From Mycolicibacterium alvei (GTDB lineage: Bacteria > Actinomycetota > Actinomycetes > Mycobacteriales > Mycobacteriaceae), in NCBI RefSeq assembly GCF_010727325.1, contig NZ_AP022565.1:124001-188000 (forward strand): a stretch of 64,000 nt of DNA. Direction: 5' to 3'. Position 1 is the first letter of the stretch, and every line of letters starts with the position of its first letter. This document shows, one piece after another, positions 9,358-18,307 of the stretch. The notes beneath the pieces are model-generated. The model saw only the letters and a program-made list of their open reading frames with translations. It did no database searches and had not been told where the DNA came from. The position numbers and the translations under genes are program-made.

Positions 9358-11025
9358 TCAGCCGCCCCTCAGCGTCGCGAGCTCCTTCATATTCGCCCAC
9401 CCCTGCTCCTGCGCCTCATCGAGGAAACTCGGCAGTGGCGCCCGCAGTTCGGGGAGCACCTCATGGTCGAGCAGGGCCTGCAGGTCGGCCTGCTTGGCGT
9501 GGCGGCCCGCCTGGTTGTCCAGCTCCTGGGCTCCTGAATCGGTTGTGTAGTCGTATAACTCATGGTGGATGGGTCGCGAGGTGTCGATGTCCATGCTGCC
9601 GGATCTCCAGTACGTATACATGCCGAGCTTGGCCTCGGGGGTGCGTACGGCGACGATGTGGCTGGGCGCGGACGTCGGGATGTCTGTCGGTGGGCCCGAG
9701 GCGCCGAACACCTTCTGGGCGAGCGGTGATTTCAGCAAGGCCGCCATCTCTTCCACCGACATGTCGTCGGTGGCGTGGGCGATCCACGGCCGGCCTTGCG
9801 CGGTGGCGTCGGCGGCCATACCGGCGATGTCGGCACGTCCGGACAGGTAGGAGTAGCGGGAGTGGGAGCGCCAGCCGGCCCCGCCGTGCGCGATCGTCAA
9901 CAGCAGCGCCGCCAGGTCGGCGCTGGACGTCAGCTGGGTGCGGGTGTCGCCGGGCCCAGGCGTCAGATGACCTGACGGGTCACGGATGTAGAGCGGCACC
10001 CGGATGCTCTCCTCGTACACCGCGGCGCCCTTACCGCGCAGGCCGTGCGATCCGGCGTACTCGCCGTGGTCGGAGGTGAAGACGACGACGGTGTTGTCGT
10101 CGATGTCCGATCGGGCGGCGAGGGTGTCGAGTACCCGGCCGATCTGGGTGTCCACCTGCTGATGCAGCCACAGGTACATGTCCAGGCACCGTGCCCACTG
10201 CGCGGCCGCCTCGGGCCCGGTGTAGTCCATCGCGCCGGTCATCAACGGCGACATGAAGTTCATGTAGTCGATCTGCAATTGGGGTTTGCCCCGGCGGCGC
10301 AGATCCTCAGCGGTCTCGAAGTTCGCCGGCTTGGCACTGAACCAGTGTGGAACATCTTCTGGCAGAGGGTTTTTCGGCCACCAGCAGATGTCGTGCGGAT
10401 TGACCAGGGACACAGTGGTGCACCACGGGCCCTCGCTCGCATGGGCGTCGAACCATCCGGCGAACTGATCGACGATCGAAGGATCCTGCGCCAGGCCCTG
10501 ATTGGGTGCGCCGTTGGGGGACGGGTAGGTGCCACCGGAGAAGCCGTGGACATCCAGGCCGTCGGGGGTGTTGTCGGCCGCGCTGCCCAGATGCCATTTA
10601 CCCCACCACCAGGTGCGGTATCCGGCGTCGCGCAGCATCGTGCCCCAGGTGGGGAAGCGGGCCGCCAGCGTCGACTCGGTGGGGCCTTCGCCGGTGTAGA
10701 GACATCCGGTCTGGTGTGAGTACAGCCCGGTGGTCAGCACTCCGCGCGACGGTGTGCACATGTTCGATGCGCTGTAGTGCGAGCCGAACGACGTGCTGCG
10801 CGTCCGCAACCGCTCGAGGTTCGGCAGCAGCGCGCCCAGTTGGTGGGTATCGGGGAACCACTGGGGCGCCCGCATCTGGTCGACGATGATGACGAGGATG
10901 TTGGGTTGGGCGGCCGCGCTCGGGCCTGGCTTGCGCAGCAGCTGATAGCCGCCGACTCCCGCGGCGACCGCACCGGCGGCCACCACGGCACCACCCAGAA
11001 CAGCCCGTCTGCTGAGCTCTGCCAT
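9358..11025 (-). CDS. Tat-exported sulfatase (arylsulfatase/alkaline phosphatase superfamily)
   Basis: A 555-residue protein. Residues 5-25 (SRRAVLGG then an Ala/Val/Gly-rich core) form a twin-arginine signal. The catalytic motif C-T-P-S-R begins at Cys90, the site converted to formylglycine in type I sulfatases. Metal ligands are suggested by ILVIIVDQ near residue 49 and by VFTSDHGEY later. It should hydrolyse sulfate esters (choline sulfate, aryl sulfates or glycans) outside the cytoplasm. The maturing enzyme is not in the window. The start at 11025 lies 38 bp from the divergent tldD-like gene, so the promoters overlap. Confidence 0.9.
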   Translation of the reverse strand: MAELSRRAVLGGAVVAAGAVAAGVGGYQLLRKPGPSAAAQPNILVIIVDQMRAPQWFPDTHQLGALLPNLERLRTRSTSFGSHYSASNMCTPSRGVLTTGLYSHQTGCLYTGEGPTESTLAARFPTWGTMLRDAGYRTWWWGKWHLGSAADNTPDGLDVHGFSGGTYPSPNGAPNQGLAQDPSIVDQFAGWFDAHASEGPWCTTVSLVNPHDICWWPKNPLPEDVPHWFSAKPANFETAEDLRRRGKPQLQIDYMNFMSPLMTGAMDYTGPEAAAQWARCLDMYLWLHQQVDTQIGRVLDTLAARSDIDDNTVVVFTSDHGEYAGSHGLRGKGAAVYEESIRVPLYIRDPSGHLTPGPGDTRTQLTSSADLAALLLTIAHGGAGWRSHSRYSYLSGRADIAGMAADATAQGRPWIAHATDDMSVEEMAALLKSPLAQKVFGASGPPTDIPTSAPSHIVAVRTPEAKLGMYTYWRSGSMDIDTSRPIHHELYDYTTDSGAQELDNQAGRHAKQADLQALLDHEVLPELRAPLPSFLDEAQEQGWANMKELATLRGG

Positions 11026-11063
11026 CTGGTCAGGGTAAGCGCCGAGGCTGAGAGCACCCTCTA

Positions 11064-12593
11064 ATGTGGGGAATCGTGACAGCCCAACGATGTGTGGACG
11101 CCGACTTCCTGGAGCTGCCCCGGTTTGAGTTGGCTGATGCGGCGCTGTCCGCGGCAGCCGCGGCCGGCGCCAGCCATGCCGATCTGCGGATTCACCGCAT
11201 CACCACCGAGATCATCCAGCTACGTGACGGCGAGCTGGAGATGTCGGTGGTCAACCGCGAGGTCGGGCTGGCGGTGCGGGTGATCGTCGACGGCACGTGG
11301 GGGTTTGCCTCTCACGCCGAGCTGGCGCCGGAGGTGGCGGCCGAGACGGCCCGCCGCGCCGTGCAGGTGGCCAGGACGCTCGCGCCCCTGAACGCCGAGC
11401 GCATCGAGTTTGCCGCCGAACCCGTCTACACGGATCTGACCTGGGTGTCCGATTACGGCGTCGACCCATTCGCGGTCCCCGCCGCCGACAAGATCGCGCT
11501 GCTCGGCGAATACTCCGGCCGGCTGCTGGCCGCCGACGGCGTGGACCACGTCTCGGCCGGGGTGCACGCGGTCAAGGAACAGACCTTCTACGCCGACACC
11601 TTCGGATCGTCGGTCACCCAGCAGCGGGTACGGGTGATGCCGACGATGGAGGCGGTGGCCGTCGACTCGGCCGCCGGGTCGTTCGAGACCATGCGCACAC
11701 TCGCCCCGCCGACGGCACGCGGTTGGGAGGCCCTGGCCGGTGATGACGTGTGGGACTGGACCTCTGAGCTCGCCGAGCTGCCGACACTGCTGGCCGGGAA
11801 GACCAAGGCGCCCTCGGTGGTCGCCGGTCCCACCGACCTGGTGATCGACCCGTCCAACCTGTGGCTGACGATTCACGAATCCATCGGGCACGCTACCGAA
11901 TACGACCGGGCGATCGGCTACGAGGCGGCCTACGCCGGGACGTCGTTCGCCACCCCGGACAAACTCGGCACCATGCGCTACGGCTCGCCGGTGATGAACG
12001 TGACGGCCGACCGTACCGTGGAATTCGGCTTGGCCACCGTCGGTTTCGATGACGAGGGGGTGTCTGCGCAGAGCTGGGACCTGGTGCGCGACGGCGTCTT
12101 CGTCGGCTATCAGTTGGACCGGGTGTTCGCGCCCCGGCTGGGGCAGGCGCGTTCCAACGGCTGCTCATACGCCGACTCGCCCCATCATGTCCCGATCCAG
12201 CGGATGGCCAACGTGTCGCTGCAGCCGGGGCCGGAAGAACTCAGCACGCAGGATCTGATCTCGCGGGTGTCCGACGGCATCTACGTCGTCGGCGACAAGT
12301 CCTGGTCGATCGACATGCAGCGGTACAACTTCCAGTTCACCGGTCAGCGGTTCTACCGGATCCGTGACGGCCGGCTGGACGGGCAGTTGCGCGACGTGGC
12401 CTACCAGGCCACCACCACCGATTTCTGGGGTGCGATGGAGGCCGTCGGCGGGCCGTCGACCTGGCGTCTCGGTGGCGCCTTCAACTGCGGCAAGGCCCAG
12501 CCCGGGCAGGTGGCGCCGGTCAGTCACGGCTGCCCGAGTGCCCTGTTCCGTGGCATCAACGTACTGAACACCCGGACGGAGGGCGGCCGATGA
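11064..12593 (+). CDS. tldD: TldD-family metalloprotease subunit (Rv2315c-like)
   Basis: A 509-residue TldD/PmbA protein. The metal site is IHESIGHATEYDRA (HExxxH), found in the catalytic TldD subunit. With TldE it forms a protease that trims unfolded or precursor peptides such as microcin B17 and CcdA in E. coli; the mycobacterial substrate is not known to me. An alternative GTG start at 11076 (VTAQRC) removes four residues. The next gene overlaps by 4 bp and encodes the partner, matching M. tuberculosis Rv2315c-Rv2314c. Confidence 0.9.
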   Translation: MWGIVTAQRCVDADFLELPRFELADAALSAAAAAGASHADLRIHRITTEIIQLRDGELEMSVVNREVGLAVRVIVDGTWGFASHAELAPEVAAETARRAVQVARTLAPLNAERIEFAAEPVYTDLTWVSDYGVDPFAVPAADKIALLGEYSGRLLAADGVDHVSAGVHAVKEQTFYADTFGSSVTQQRVRVMPTMEAVAVDSAAGSFETMRTLAPPTARGWEALAGDDVWDWTSELAELPTLLAGKTKAPSVVAGPTDLVIDPSNLWLTIHESIGHATEYDRAIGYEAAYAGTSFATPDKLGTMRYGSPVMNVTADRTVEFGLATVGFDDEGVSAQSWDLVRDGVFVGYQLDRVFAPRLGQARSNGCSYADSPHHVPIQRMANVSLQPGPEELSTQDLISRVSDGIYVVGDKSWSIDMQRYNFQFTGQRFYRIRDGRLDGQLRDVAYQATTTDFWGAMEAVGGPSTWRLGGAFNCGKAQPGQVAPVSHGCPSALFRGINVLNTRTEGGR

Positions 12594-13951
12594 TCGGCGC
12601 ACAGCAGGTCGTCGAAATCGCCTTGGCCGCAGCAGATCCCGGTGCCGAAACCGTCGTGCTGGTCACCGACCGGGCTGACGCCTCGCTGCGGTGGGCCGGC
12701 AACTCGATGACCACCAACGGTGAGACGGTCAGTCGCACCATCACGGTGATCTCGATCGTGCGCCGCGGTGACAAGGCGCATGTCGGGTCGGTCCGCTCCA
12801 CCGAGGTGGACCCGGCGGTGATCCCGGACCTGGTGGCCGCGGCCCAGCGGGCCGCGGTGTCCTCGCCCGAGGCGCGCGATGCCGCGCCACCGTTGCCCGG
12901 TACCGGGGTGCCGTTCGACTGGGATGCGCCGGTGGTCGGCACGGGTGCGCAGGTGTTCACCGGCATGGCCGGTGAGCTGGCCAAGGGGTTTGCCGGTTCC
13001 GATCGGCTGTACGGGTATGCCCGCCACGTCATGGAGACGACGTTCGTGGCCACCTCGAGCGGACTGCGCCGTCGTTACACCCAGCCGACCGGGTCGGTGG
13101 AGATCAACGCCAAGCGTGACGGGGCCAGTGCCTGGGCCGGGGTGAGCACGTCGGATTTCGTTGATGTGCGGGTGGATTCGCTGCTCGACGAGTTGTCGCT
13201 GAAGCTGGGGTGGGCCCAGCGCACGGTCGAACTCCCGGCCGGCCGGTACGAGACACTGATGCCGCCCTCGACCGTGGCCGACATGATGATCTACCTGACC
13301 TGGACCATGGATGGTCGTGGGGCGCAGGAGGGGCGCACCGCGCTGTCGGCACCGGGCGGGACCCGGGTGGGGGAGAAGCTCACCGATCTGGGGCTGACGC
13401 TGTATTCGGACCCGTTCGCGCAGGCGCTGGCTTGCCAACCGTTCGTCGCAGTTCCGAGTTCCTCGGAGCGGGTGTCGATCTTCGACAACGGCATGGACAT
13501 CGGCCGGGTGGACTGGATCCACGAGGGCGTGGTCAACGCGCTGGCCTATCCACGGGCGGTGGCCGCCGAATACGGCACACCCGTTGCGGTGCCCGCCGAC
13601 AACCTGCTGATGACCGGTGGCACAACGGAATTGGCTGATATGACCGCCGGCACCGAACGTGGCCTGCTGCTGACCACACTGTGGTACATCCGCGAGGTCG
13701 ACCCGACCGTGCTGCTGCTGACCGGGCTGACGCGTGACGGCGTCTATCTGATCGAGGACGGTGAGGTGACCGCCGCGGTGAACAACTTCCGCTTCAACGA
13801 GAGCCCACTCGATCTGCTGCGGCGCGCCACCGAGGCCGGCATCAGCGAGGTGACCCTGCCGCGCGAGTGGGGCGACTGGGCAACTCGGGCGTCCATGCCG
13901 ACGCTACGGATCCCGGATTTCCACATGTCCTCGGTGAGCCAGGCGCAATGA
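12590..13951 (+). CDS. pmbA: TldE/PmbA-family protein (Rv2314c-like), partner of TldD
   Basis: A 453-residue TldD/PmbA-fold protein lacking the HExxxH metal motif, which identifies it as the non-catalytic TldE/PmbA partner. Conserved text includes ATSSGLRRRYTQPTGSVE and SERVSIFDNGMDIGRVDWI. It is coupled to tldD by ATGA overlap. Loss of the metal site is normal for this subunit. Confidence 0.88.
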   Translation: MIGAQQVVEIALAAADPGAETVVLVTDRADASLRWAGNSMTTNGETVSRTITVISIVRRGDKAHVGSVRSTEVDPAVIPDLVAAAQRAAVSSPEARDAAPPLPGTGVPFDWDAPVVGTGAQVFTGMAGELAKGFAGSDRLYGYARHVMETTFVATSSGLRRRYTQPTGSVEINAKRDGASAWAGVSTSDFVDVRVDSLLDELSLKLGWAQRTVELPAGRYETLMPPSTVADMMIYLTWTMDGRGAQEGRTALSAPGGTRVGEKLTDLGLTLYSDPFAQALACQPFVAVPSSSERVSIFDNGMDIGRVDWIHEGVVNALAYPRAVAAEYGTPVAVPADNLLMTGGTTELADMTAGTERGLLLTTLWYIREVDPTVLLLTGLTRDGVYLIEDGEVTAAVNNFRFNESPLDLLRRATEAGISEVTLPREWGDWATRASMPTLRIPDFHMSSVSQAQ

Positions 13952-13956
13952 GTTAA

Positions 13957-14637
13957 GTGCTGTCGCAACGGCAATTCACGACATACGGTCCGTCACACTG
14001 GGCCGTGATCGCCGTGTTCGTCGCCGGTGCGATTCTGTCGGTCTGGCTCGGGCGCCGCCAGACCGAACATCAATCCCGGGTTTTCGGCCGTTTTCTCGGC
14101 GCCCTGACCGCCACGATCTATGTCGCGATGCTCGCCTACACGCTCATCCCGCCGTCCATCGAACGGTCGGTGCCGTTGCGGTTGACCGATCTGGCGACCG
14201 TCGTGGGTGCCTACGCGCTGTGGTCGCAGCGGCAGTGGGCATTCGTACTCACCTACTACTGGGGGCTGGTGCTGAGTACTCAGGCACTGATCTCGCCGGT
14301 GCTCAAGAGCCCGGACTTCCCGCACTACGAGTTCCTGGCGTTCTGGTCGATTCACCTGCTGGTGGTCTGGGCCGCGATCTATCTGACCTGGGGCCGTGGG
14401 ATGCGTCCCCGGTGGCGCGACTACCGACTCGCGGTGGCGGTGACCGCGGCATGGGCGGCGGGAACCATGACGTTCAACGGAATCGCAGGCACCAACTACG
14501 GGTTTCTCAACGCCAAACCCGCCACGGCGTCGCTACTCGACGTGATGGGTCCCTGGCCGGTCTATGTTCTGGTGGCCAGTGCGCTGGTGCTGGTGGTGTG
14601 GGCGCTCATGACGTGGCCATGGGAACGGGCCGGGTAA
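13957..14637 (+). CDS. YwaF/TIGR02206-family integral membrane protein
   Basis: A 226-residue protein with about seven hydrophobic helices; it contains the TIGR02206 hallmarks HWAVI near the N-terminus, WSQRQWAFVLTYYWGL, SIHLLVVWAAIYLTWG and AGTNYGFLNAKP. Function unknown. It starts with GTG 5 bp after the pmbA stop, so it belongs to the tldD-pmbA transcription unit. Confidence 0.8.
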   Translation: MLSQRQFTTYGPSHWAVIAVFVAGAILSVWLGRRQTEHQSRVFGRFLGALTATIYVAMLAYTLIPPSIERSVPLRLTDLATVVGAYALWSQRQWAFVLTYYWGLVLSTQALISPVLKSPDFPHYEFLAFWSIHLLVVWAAIYLTWGRGMRPRWRDYRLAVAVTAAWAAGTMTFNGIAGTNYGFLNAKPATASLLDVMGPWPVYVLVASALVLVVWALMTWPWERAG

Positions 14638-14656
14638 CCGCACGCTGCCGGACCCG

Positions 14657-15487
14657 GTGGAGGATACTGCCGGTGTGTCCGCCGATCTGCTCCATGAGTT
14701 GACGCACCTGGTTGCGTTGTCTCCGCCAAAGTTGGCCGATATCAATGCCGACGTGCGTGAGGTGTGCGCGTCGACGCTGGGATTGCCGCCCCTGCCGGCG
14801 GAGACCCGCGGCGGCGCCGTCGACCCCATGGTCACCGAGTTCGCCGAGCAGTTCAGCATGGACGTCACCGGCGTCACCACCGCACAGCGGGCCGCGTTCT
14901 CCGATCTGCTCGGGCCCGACGTGTTCACCGTGACGATGCTGATCTTTGTGGCCGACTTCGTGCCGCGGATGCGCGCCGGGTTGACCGCACTGAGTGTGGA
15001 GTGGCCGGCCGAACCCGTCGTCTGGGACCACGAAACCAACCCGGCCGATTACGTGCTCGACACCTTCGTGCCAGCCGTGGGGCGGATGCGTGCGCTGGAC
15101 CCGGTGACCACCGAGATAGTGCGGCTACGCGGGGCCCGCCAACACAACTGCCGGCTGTGCAAGTCGCTGCGGGAGTCCGCGGCCTTGGAGGCCGGGGCGA
15201 CCGAGTCCGACTATGACGGTATCGACGACTTCGAGAACTCCGACCTGTCCGATCGGCACAAGGCTGCGCTGCGCTACGTCGATGCGCTCATCTGGGCGCC
15301 TTCTCAGGTGTCCGGTGAGGAGCTTCGGCAACATTTTTCGCTGGAGGAGGCGGTCGAGCTGACCCTCGACGTCATGCGCAACGCCTGCAACAAGGTGGCC
15401 GTCGCACTGGGCGCCGACGCGGCCCGCGTTGACGAGGGCACCGAGGAGTATCGGCTCGGCCCCGACGGGCAGCCGATCTACAGCTGA
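14657..15487 (+). CDS. Carboxymuconolactone decarboxylase/AhpD-like protein
   Basis: A 276-residue protein. The central part LDPVTTEIVRLRGARQHNCRLCKS holds an AhpD-like CxxC (C-R-L-C), and the C-terminal half has the all-helical layout of the family (NKVAVALGADAARVDEG). AhpD-like proteins act as peroxidase-linked disulfide reductases, but many members have unknown roles. Starts at GTG 14657 or GTG 14675 are both possible. It is 19 bp downstream of the membrane protein and probably the last gene of this operon. Confidence 0.72.
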   Translation: MEDTAGVSADLLHELTHLVALSPPKLADINADVREVCASTLGLPPLPAETRGGAVDPMVTEFAEQFSMDVTGVTTAQRAAFSDLLGPDVFTVTMLIFVADFVPRMRAGLTALSVEWPAEPVVWDHETNPADYVLDTFVPAVGRMRALDPVTTEIVRLRGARQHNCRLCKSLRESAALEAGATESDYDGIDDFENSDLSDRHKAALRYVDALIWAPSQVSGEELRQHFSLEEAVELTLDVMRNACNKVAVALGADAARVDEGTEEYRLGPDGQPIYS

Positions 15488-15492
15488 GCGTC

Positions 15493-16701
15493 TCAGCCGA
15501 GATTCAGACCCGGGTAGATCTGGTCGAGCACCGTAGGCAGCAGCGCGTTGGCTGTCGTCTGCCCCTCCGGTGACAGGGTCAGATTCGTCCAGATCACCAG
15601 TGCCACATCATTGTCCGGGTCAAAACCGATGAATGAGTTGAACCCCGGCATCTCGCCGCCGTGGTAGTACATCGCTGCGTGCGGTCCGTACCGTTGAAAG
15701 CTGATGCCGTAGCCGTACTGCTGCCAGTCGGGACGGTCCGGATCCTCGGGGCGCAGGCTGTCCCGCCACCGCTGGGCGAAGTCGTCGTCGAACACCGTGC
15801 CGGTGACCAACGCCCGCACCCAAATAGCCAGATCGTCTGCTGTGGAGATGACGCCGCCGGCCGCGGTGGCATACGACGGATTCTGGTGGGTGTAGTCGAT
15901 CGGTTGCACGGTCCCGGCTCGCGCTGCGGTCGCCAGATCCGGCGGGTAGTCCTCATCGACCAACGCGTACAACGTCTTTCCGTACATGTAGCCGTGCGAG
16001 GACGGCTGGGGGAGGGAGGTATCGCCGGCGGCCGGCAACGAGGTGTCGTGCATGCCCAGCGGACCGAACAGGCGGCGGTCGAACTGCCCGGCCAGCGGGG
16101 CGCCGCCGGCCTTCTCCGCCACCAGGCCCAGCAGCGCGTAGTTGGTGTTGCAGTAGTCGTAGGTGGTGCCCGGCGGGGCGGTCGCCGGATGGGCGAACGC
16201 GATGGCCAGCACCTGTTCGGGGGTCCAGGCCCTGGCCGGCTCGGCATCGAGTTCGGCCGAGAGCTCCGGGGCGAACGTGTAGCAGTACAGCCCGCTGCGC
16301 ATCGTCAGCAGATCGGCCAGGGTGATGGCGTCGCCGCGGGGCACGCCAGGCACATAAGCCGAAATCGGGTCGTCGAGGGTGAGCTTGCCGTCCTGGGCCA
16401 GCAGCAGGATCAGCGCGGCGGTCATGGTTTTGGTGTTGGACGCGATCCGGAAATGGGTGTCGGGCTGTGGCGGAGATGTCGTGCCCAGTTCGGTGGTGCC
16501 GACCTCGGCGGTGAAGGTGCCCTGCGGGGTCTGCAGCTTCACCAGTGCTCCCGGCACCCGCAGTGTGGCGGCGGCGTTTTCCACGATGGTTTGAAAGTGC
16601 GCTGGGTCGATGGTCTTGAGGGCCGGCGGTTGGGGTGACGCACAACCCGCCACGATCAGCGCCGCGGCGAGGATGGCGAAGATGAAGCGTGATGCCTTCA
16701 T
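15493..16701 (-). CDS. Beta-lactamase-fold serine hydrolase lipoprotein
   Basis: A 402-residue protein beginning MKASRF with lipobox LIVAGC (Cys20), so it should be tethered to the outer face of the membrane. The class C beta-lactamase/DD-peptidase active site is visible: SxxK as S88-N-T-K91 and YxN as Y-C-N in TYDYCNTNYALLG; a late HGGEMPGF region replaces the KTG triad with an HxG. Members act as D-aminopeptidases, esterases or beta-lactamases. Start at ATG 16701 overlaps the upstream threonine aldolase stop by 4 bp; a longer upstream reading is Arg-rich and out of character. Confidence 0.88.
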   Translation of the reverse strand: MKASRFIFAILAAALIVAGCASPQPPALKTIDPAHFQTIVENAAATLRVPGALVKLQTPQGTFTAEVGTTELGTTSPPQPDTHFRIASNTKTMTAALILLLAQDGKLTLDDPISAYVPGVPRGDAITLADLLTMRSGLYCYTFAPELSAELDAEPARAWTPEQVLAIAFAHPATAPPGTTYDYCNTNYALLGLVAEKAGGAPLAGQFDRRLFGPLGMHDTSLPAAGDTSLPQPSSHGYMYGKTLYALVDEDYPPDLATAARAGTVQPIDYTHQNPSYATAAGGVISTADDLAIWVRALVTGTVFDDDFAQRWRDSLRPEDPDRPDWQQYGYGISFQRYGPHAAMYYHGGEMPGFNSFIGFDPDNDVALVIWTNLTLSPEGQTTANALLPTVLDQIYPGLNLG

Positions 16702-17738
16702 CGCCGTGGCGTCGCAATCGGTGCAAGTAGTTCCAGAACGTCGTCGACTTCGGCGTCGGTGGTGGCCCACGAACAGACGAACCGCACGGTGGGCAGCAGC
16801 GGGTCGGGGCGGTGCACGGCGTAGCCGGCCGAGACCGCGGCATAGGCCGCGGGTTCGAGGTCGACGAACACCTCGTTGGCTTCGGTGGGGGCAGCCAGCC
16901 TCAGACCGAGTGCTTGCAAGCCCGCGCTGAGCCGGGCAGACATGTGGTTGGCGTGGGCCGCGGTCTGCAGCCACAGTCCGTCGTTCAGCATCGCCTCGAA
17001 CTGGGCTGCGACGAAGCGTTGCTTGCTGGCCAGCTGGCCGATCTGCTTCTGTACGAAGTGAATTCCGTCGAACAGATCGGGGCGGCGCACCAGGATCGCA
17101 TCGCCCATCAGCATGCCGTTCTTGGTGCCGCCCACTGTGATGATGTCGGCGTCCGCGACGGCCGCTGCGGGAGAGACATCCAGGGCGGCAATCGCATTGG
17201 CGATACGGGAACCGTCGATGTGGACGAGCAGGTCGAGGTCGTGGGCGTGGTCGATGAAGGTCTTGATGGCGTGCGGGGTCCAGATCCGGCCGTTCTCGGT
17301 GGACTGGGTGATGCTGGCGATGCGTGGCTGCGAGTGGTGCACCGGCCCACGACGGGCCACCGCGGCGTCGAGTGCAGCCGGGTCGATCAGGCCGTCATCG
17401 CTGGACAGTTTCGTCAATGGGGCGCCCGACAACCGGACCGGTCCGCCGGCTTCGTCGACCAGCGAGTGCGCGATATCGCTGCACAGGATCTCCTGCCACG
17501 GCCGCACGGCCGAGGCCAGCGCGATGATGTTGGCGGCCGTGCCGGTGAGCGCGAACAGCACCTCGGCGTCAGGGGAGTCGAAGATGGCCTTGAGGGCTTC
17601 GGCTGCGTGCTGGGTGACCGGGTCGTTTCCGTAGGACGCGACGGCGCCGTGGTTGGCGGCGATGATCGCGTCGATCACCGTCGGGTGTGCGGGCGCTGCG
17701 TTGTCCGAGGCGAACGCGTGAGAAGGCACGCTCGCCAT
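16698..17738 (-). CDS. ltaE: Low-specificity L-threonine aldolase (PLP-dependent)
   Basis: A 346-residue fold-type I PLP enzyme. It begins with FASDNAAPAHP, carries the nucleotide-stabilising LTGTAANIIAL region, HIDGSRIANA with the Asp that contacts PLP nitrogen, and the Schiff-base Lys in TVGGTKNGM. It cleaves L-threonine or allo-threonine to glycine and acetaldehyde. Start chosen at ATG 17738; the upstream extension in the same frame runs into the next gene. It is cotranscribed with the lipoprotein downstream. Confidence 0.88.
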   Translation of the reverse strand: MASVPSHAFASDNAAPAHPTVIDAIIAANHGAVASYGNDPVTQHAAEALKAIFDSPDAEVLFALTGTAANIIALASAVRPWQEILCSDIAHSLVDEAGGPVRLSGAPLTKLSSDDGLIDPAALDAAVARRGPVHHSQPRIASITQSTENGRIWTPHAIKTFIDHAHDLDLLVHIDGSRIANAIAALDVSPAAAVADADIITVGGTKNGMLMGDAILVRRPDLFDGIHFVQKQIGQLASKQRFVAAQFEAMLNDGLWLQTAAHANHMSARLSAGLQALGLRLAAPTEANEVFVDLEPAAYAAVSAGYAVHRPDPLLPTVRFVCSWATTDAEVDDVLELLAPIATPRR

Positions 17739-17755
17739 GATCCCACTGCCGAGCG

Positions 17756-18136
17756 CTACTTCGAGGCGACCTTCTTCTTGAGGAGCAGCGCCGGCAGCAC
17801 CACCGTGGCCACGGCCGTGACCAGCCAGACCACCACGGTGGCGCCGATCCAGGAGCCGATACCGCGGATGCTCAGCCCGTGGGTGAGGACCGAGGCCAGC
17901 ACCAGTGCGACCAGGGTGGAGACCAATCCGATACCGCCCAGGAATGCCGATGCGTAGCGACTGGCCATCTTGAGGAAGAACGGCGACAGGAGCGCCTGCG
18001 CGACGGCGAAGATCACCACCGCCGTGATGAAGCCCCACACCGACACCGAGACCCCGGGAATCAGCCACGCGGCGACCAACAGGCCGATGGCGGAGGAGCC
18101 TAAAAAGATCGCTGTACGCAGCAGAAAGCGGACCAT
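17756..18136 (-). CDS. Small four-helix membrane protein, phage-holin-IV-like family
   Basis: A 126-residue protein with four hydrophobic segments (residues about 5-25, 30-52, 58-80, 92-118) and a basic C-terminus KKKVASK. This is the layout of the four-TMS phage holin superfamily IV found in many actinobacterial chromosomes, where a lytic role is not established. Start set at ATG 18136 (MVRFLLR), dropping an Arg-rich leader. It ends 17 bp before the threonine aldolase start. Confidence 0.75.
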   Translation of the reverse strand: MVRFLLRTAIFLGSSAIGLLVAAWLIPGVSVSVWGFITAVVIFAVAQALLSPFFLKMASRYASAFLGGIGLVSTLVALVLASVLTHGLSIRGIGSWIGATVVVWLVTAVATVVLPALLLKKKVASK

Positions 18137-18230
18137 GCGGTGAGCGTAGCCGCGACGGGCCCGCCTGCGGCCCCTCATTGGCGCCTGCGTGTGCGCTGTG
18201 TGCGACCATATTGCGGCGCAGACGCGCCCG

Positions 18231-18304
18231 GGGGCGGTAGCTCAGTCGGTTAGAGCCGTGGACTCATAATCCATTGGTCGCGGGTTCGAGCCCCGCCCGC
18301 CCCA
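18231..18304 (+). tRNA. tRNA-Met(CAT), elongator type
   Basis: A full cloverleaf can be folded: acceptor GGGGCGG/CCGCCCC, D arm GCTC/GAGC, anticodon arm GTGGA/TCCAT with loop CTCATAA (anticodon CAT, 18265-18267), T arm GCGGG/CCCGC with TTCGAGC, discriminator A, and an encoded CCA at 18305-18307. The form GGACTCATAATCC is typical of elongator Met rather than initiator tRNA; Ile2-CAT cannot be excluded. It is the junction with the mobile island, whose integrase gene ends inside it on the other strand. Confidence 0.95.
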
Positions 18305-18307
18305 CCA
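18264..18307. other. Left attachment junction of the island in the tRNA-Met 3' half
   Basis: The serine integrase gene ends here: its stop codon TGA is the reverse complement of tRNA anticodon-loop bases 18264-18266, and its last 13 residues (VGRAGLEPATNGL) are antisense tRNA. Integrases next to tRNA 3' ends commonly recombine there, so this is read as attL. A second copy of the tRNA 3' end was not found in the rest of the window, and the exact crossover cannot be placed. Confidence 0.6.

Noticed and set aside
15493..16974. Longer N-terminus of the serine hydrolase lipoprotein
   Set aside because: The first 91 residues are Arg/Cys-rich and overlap the threonine aldolase gene; signal and lipobox start at 16701.
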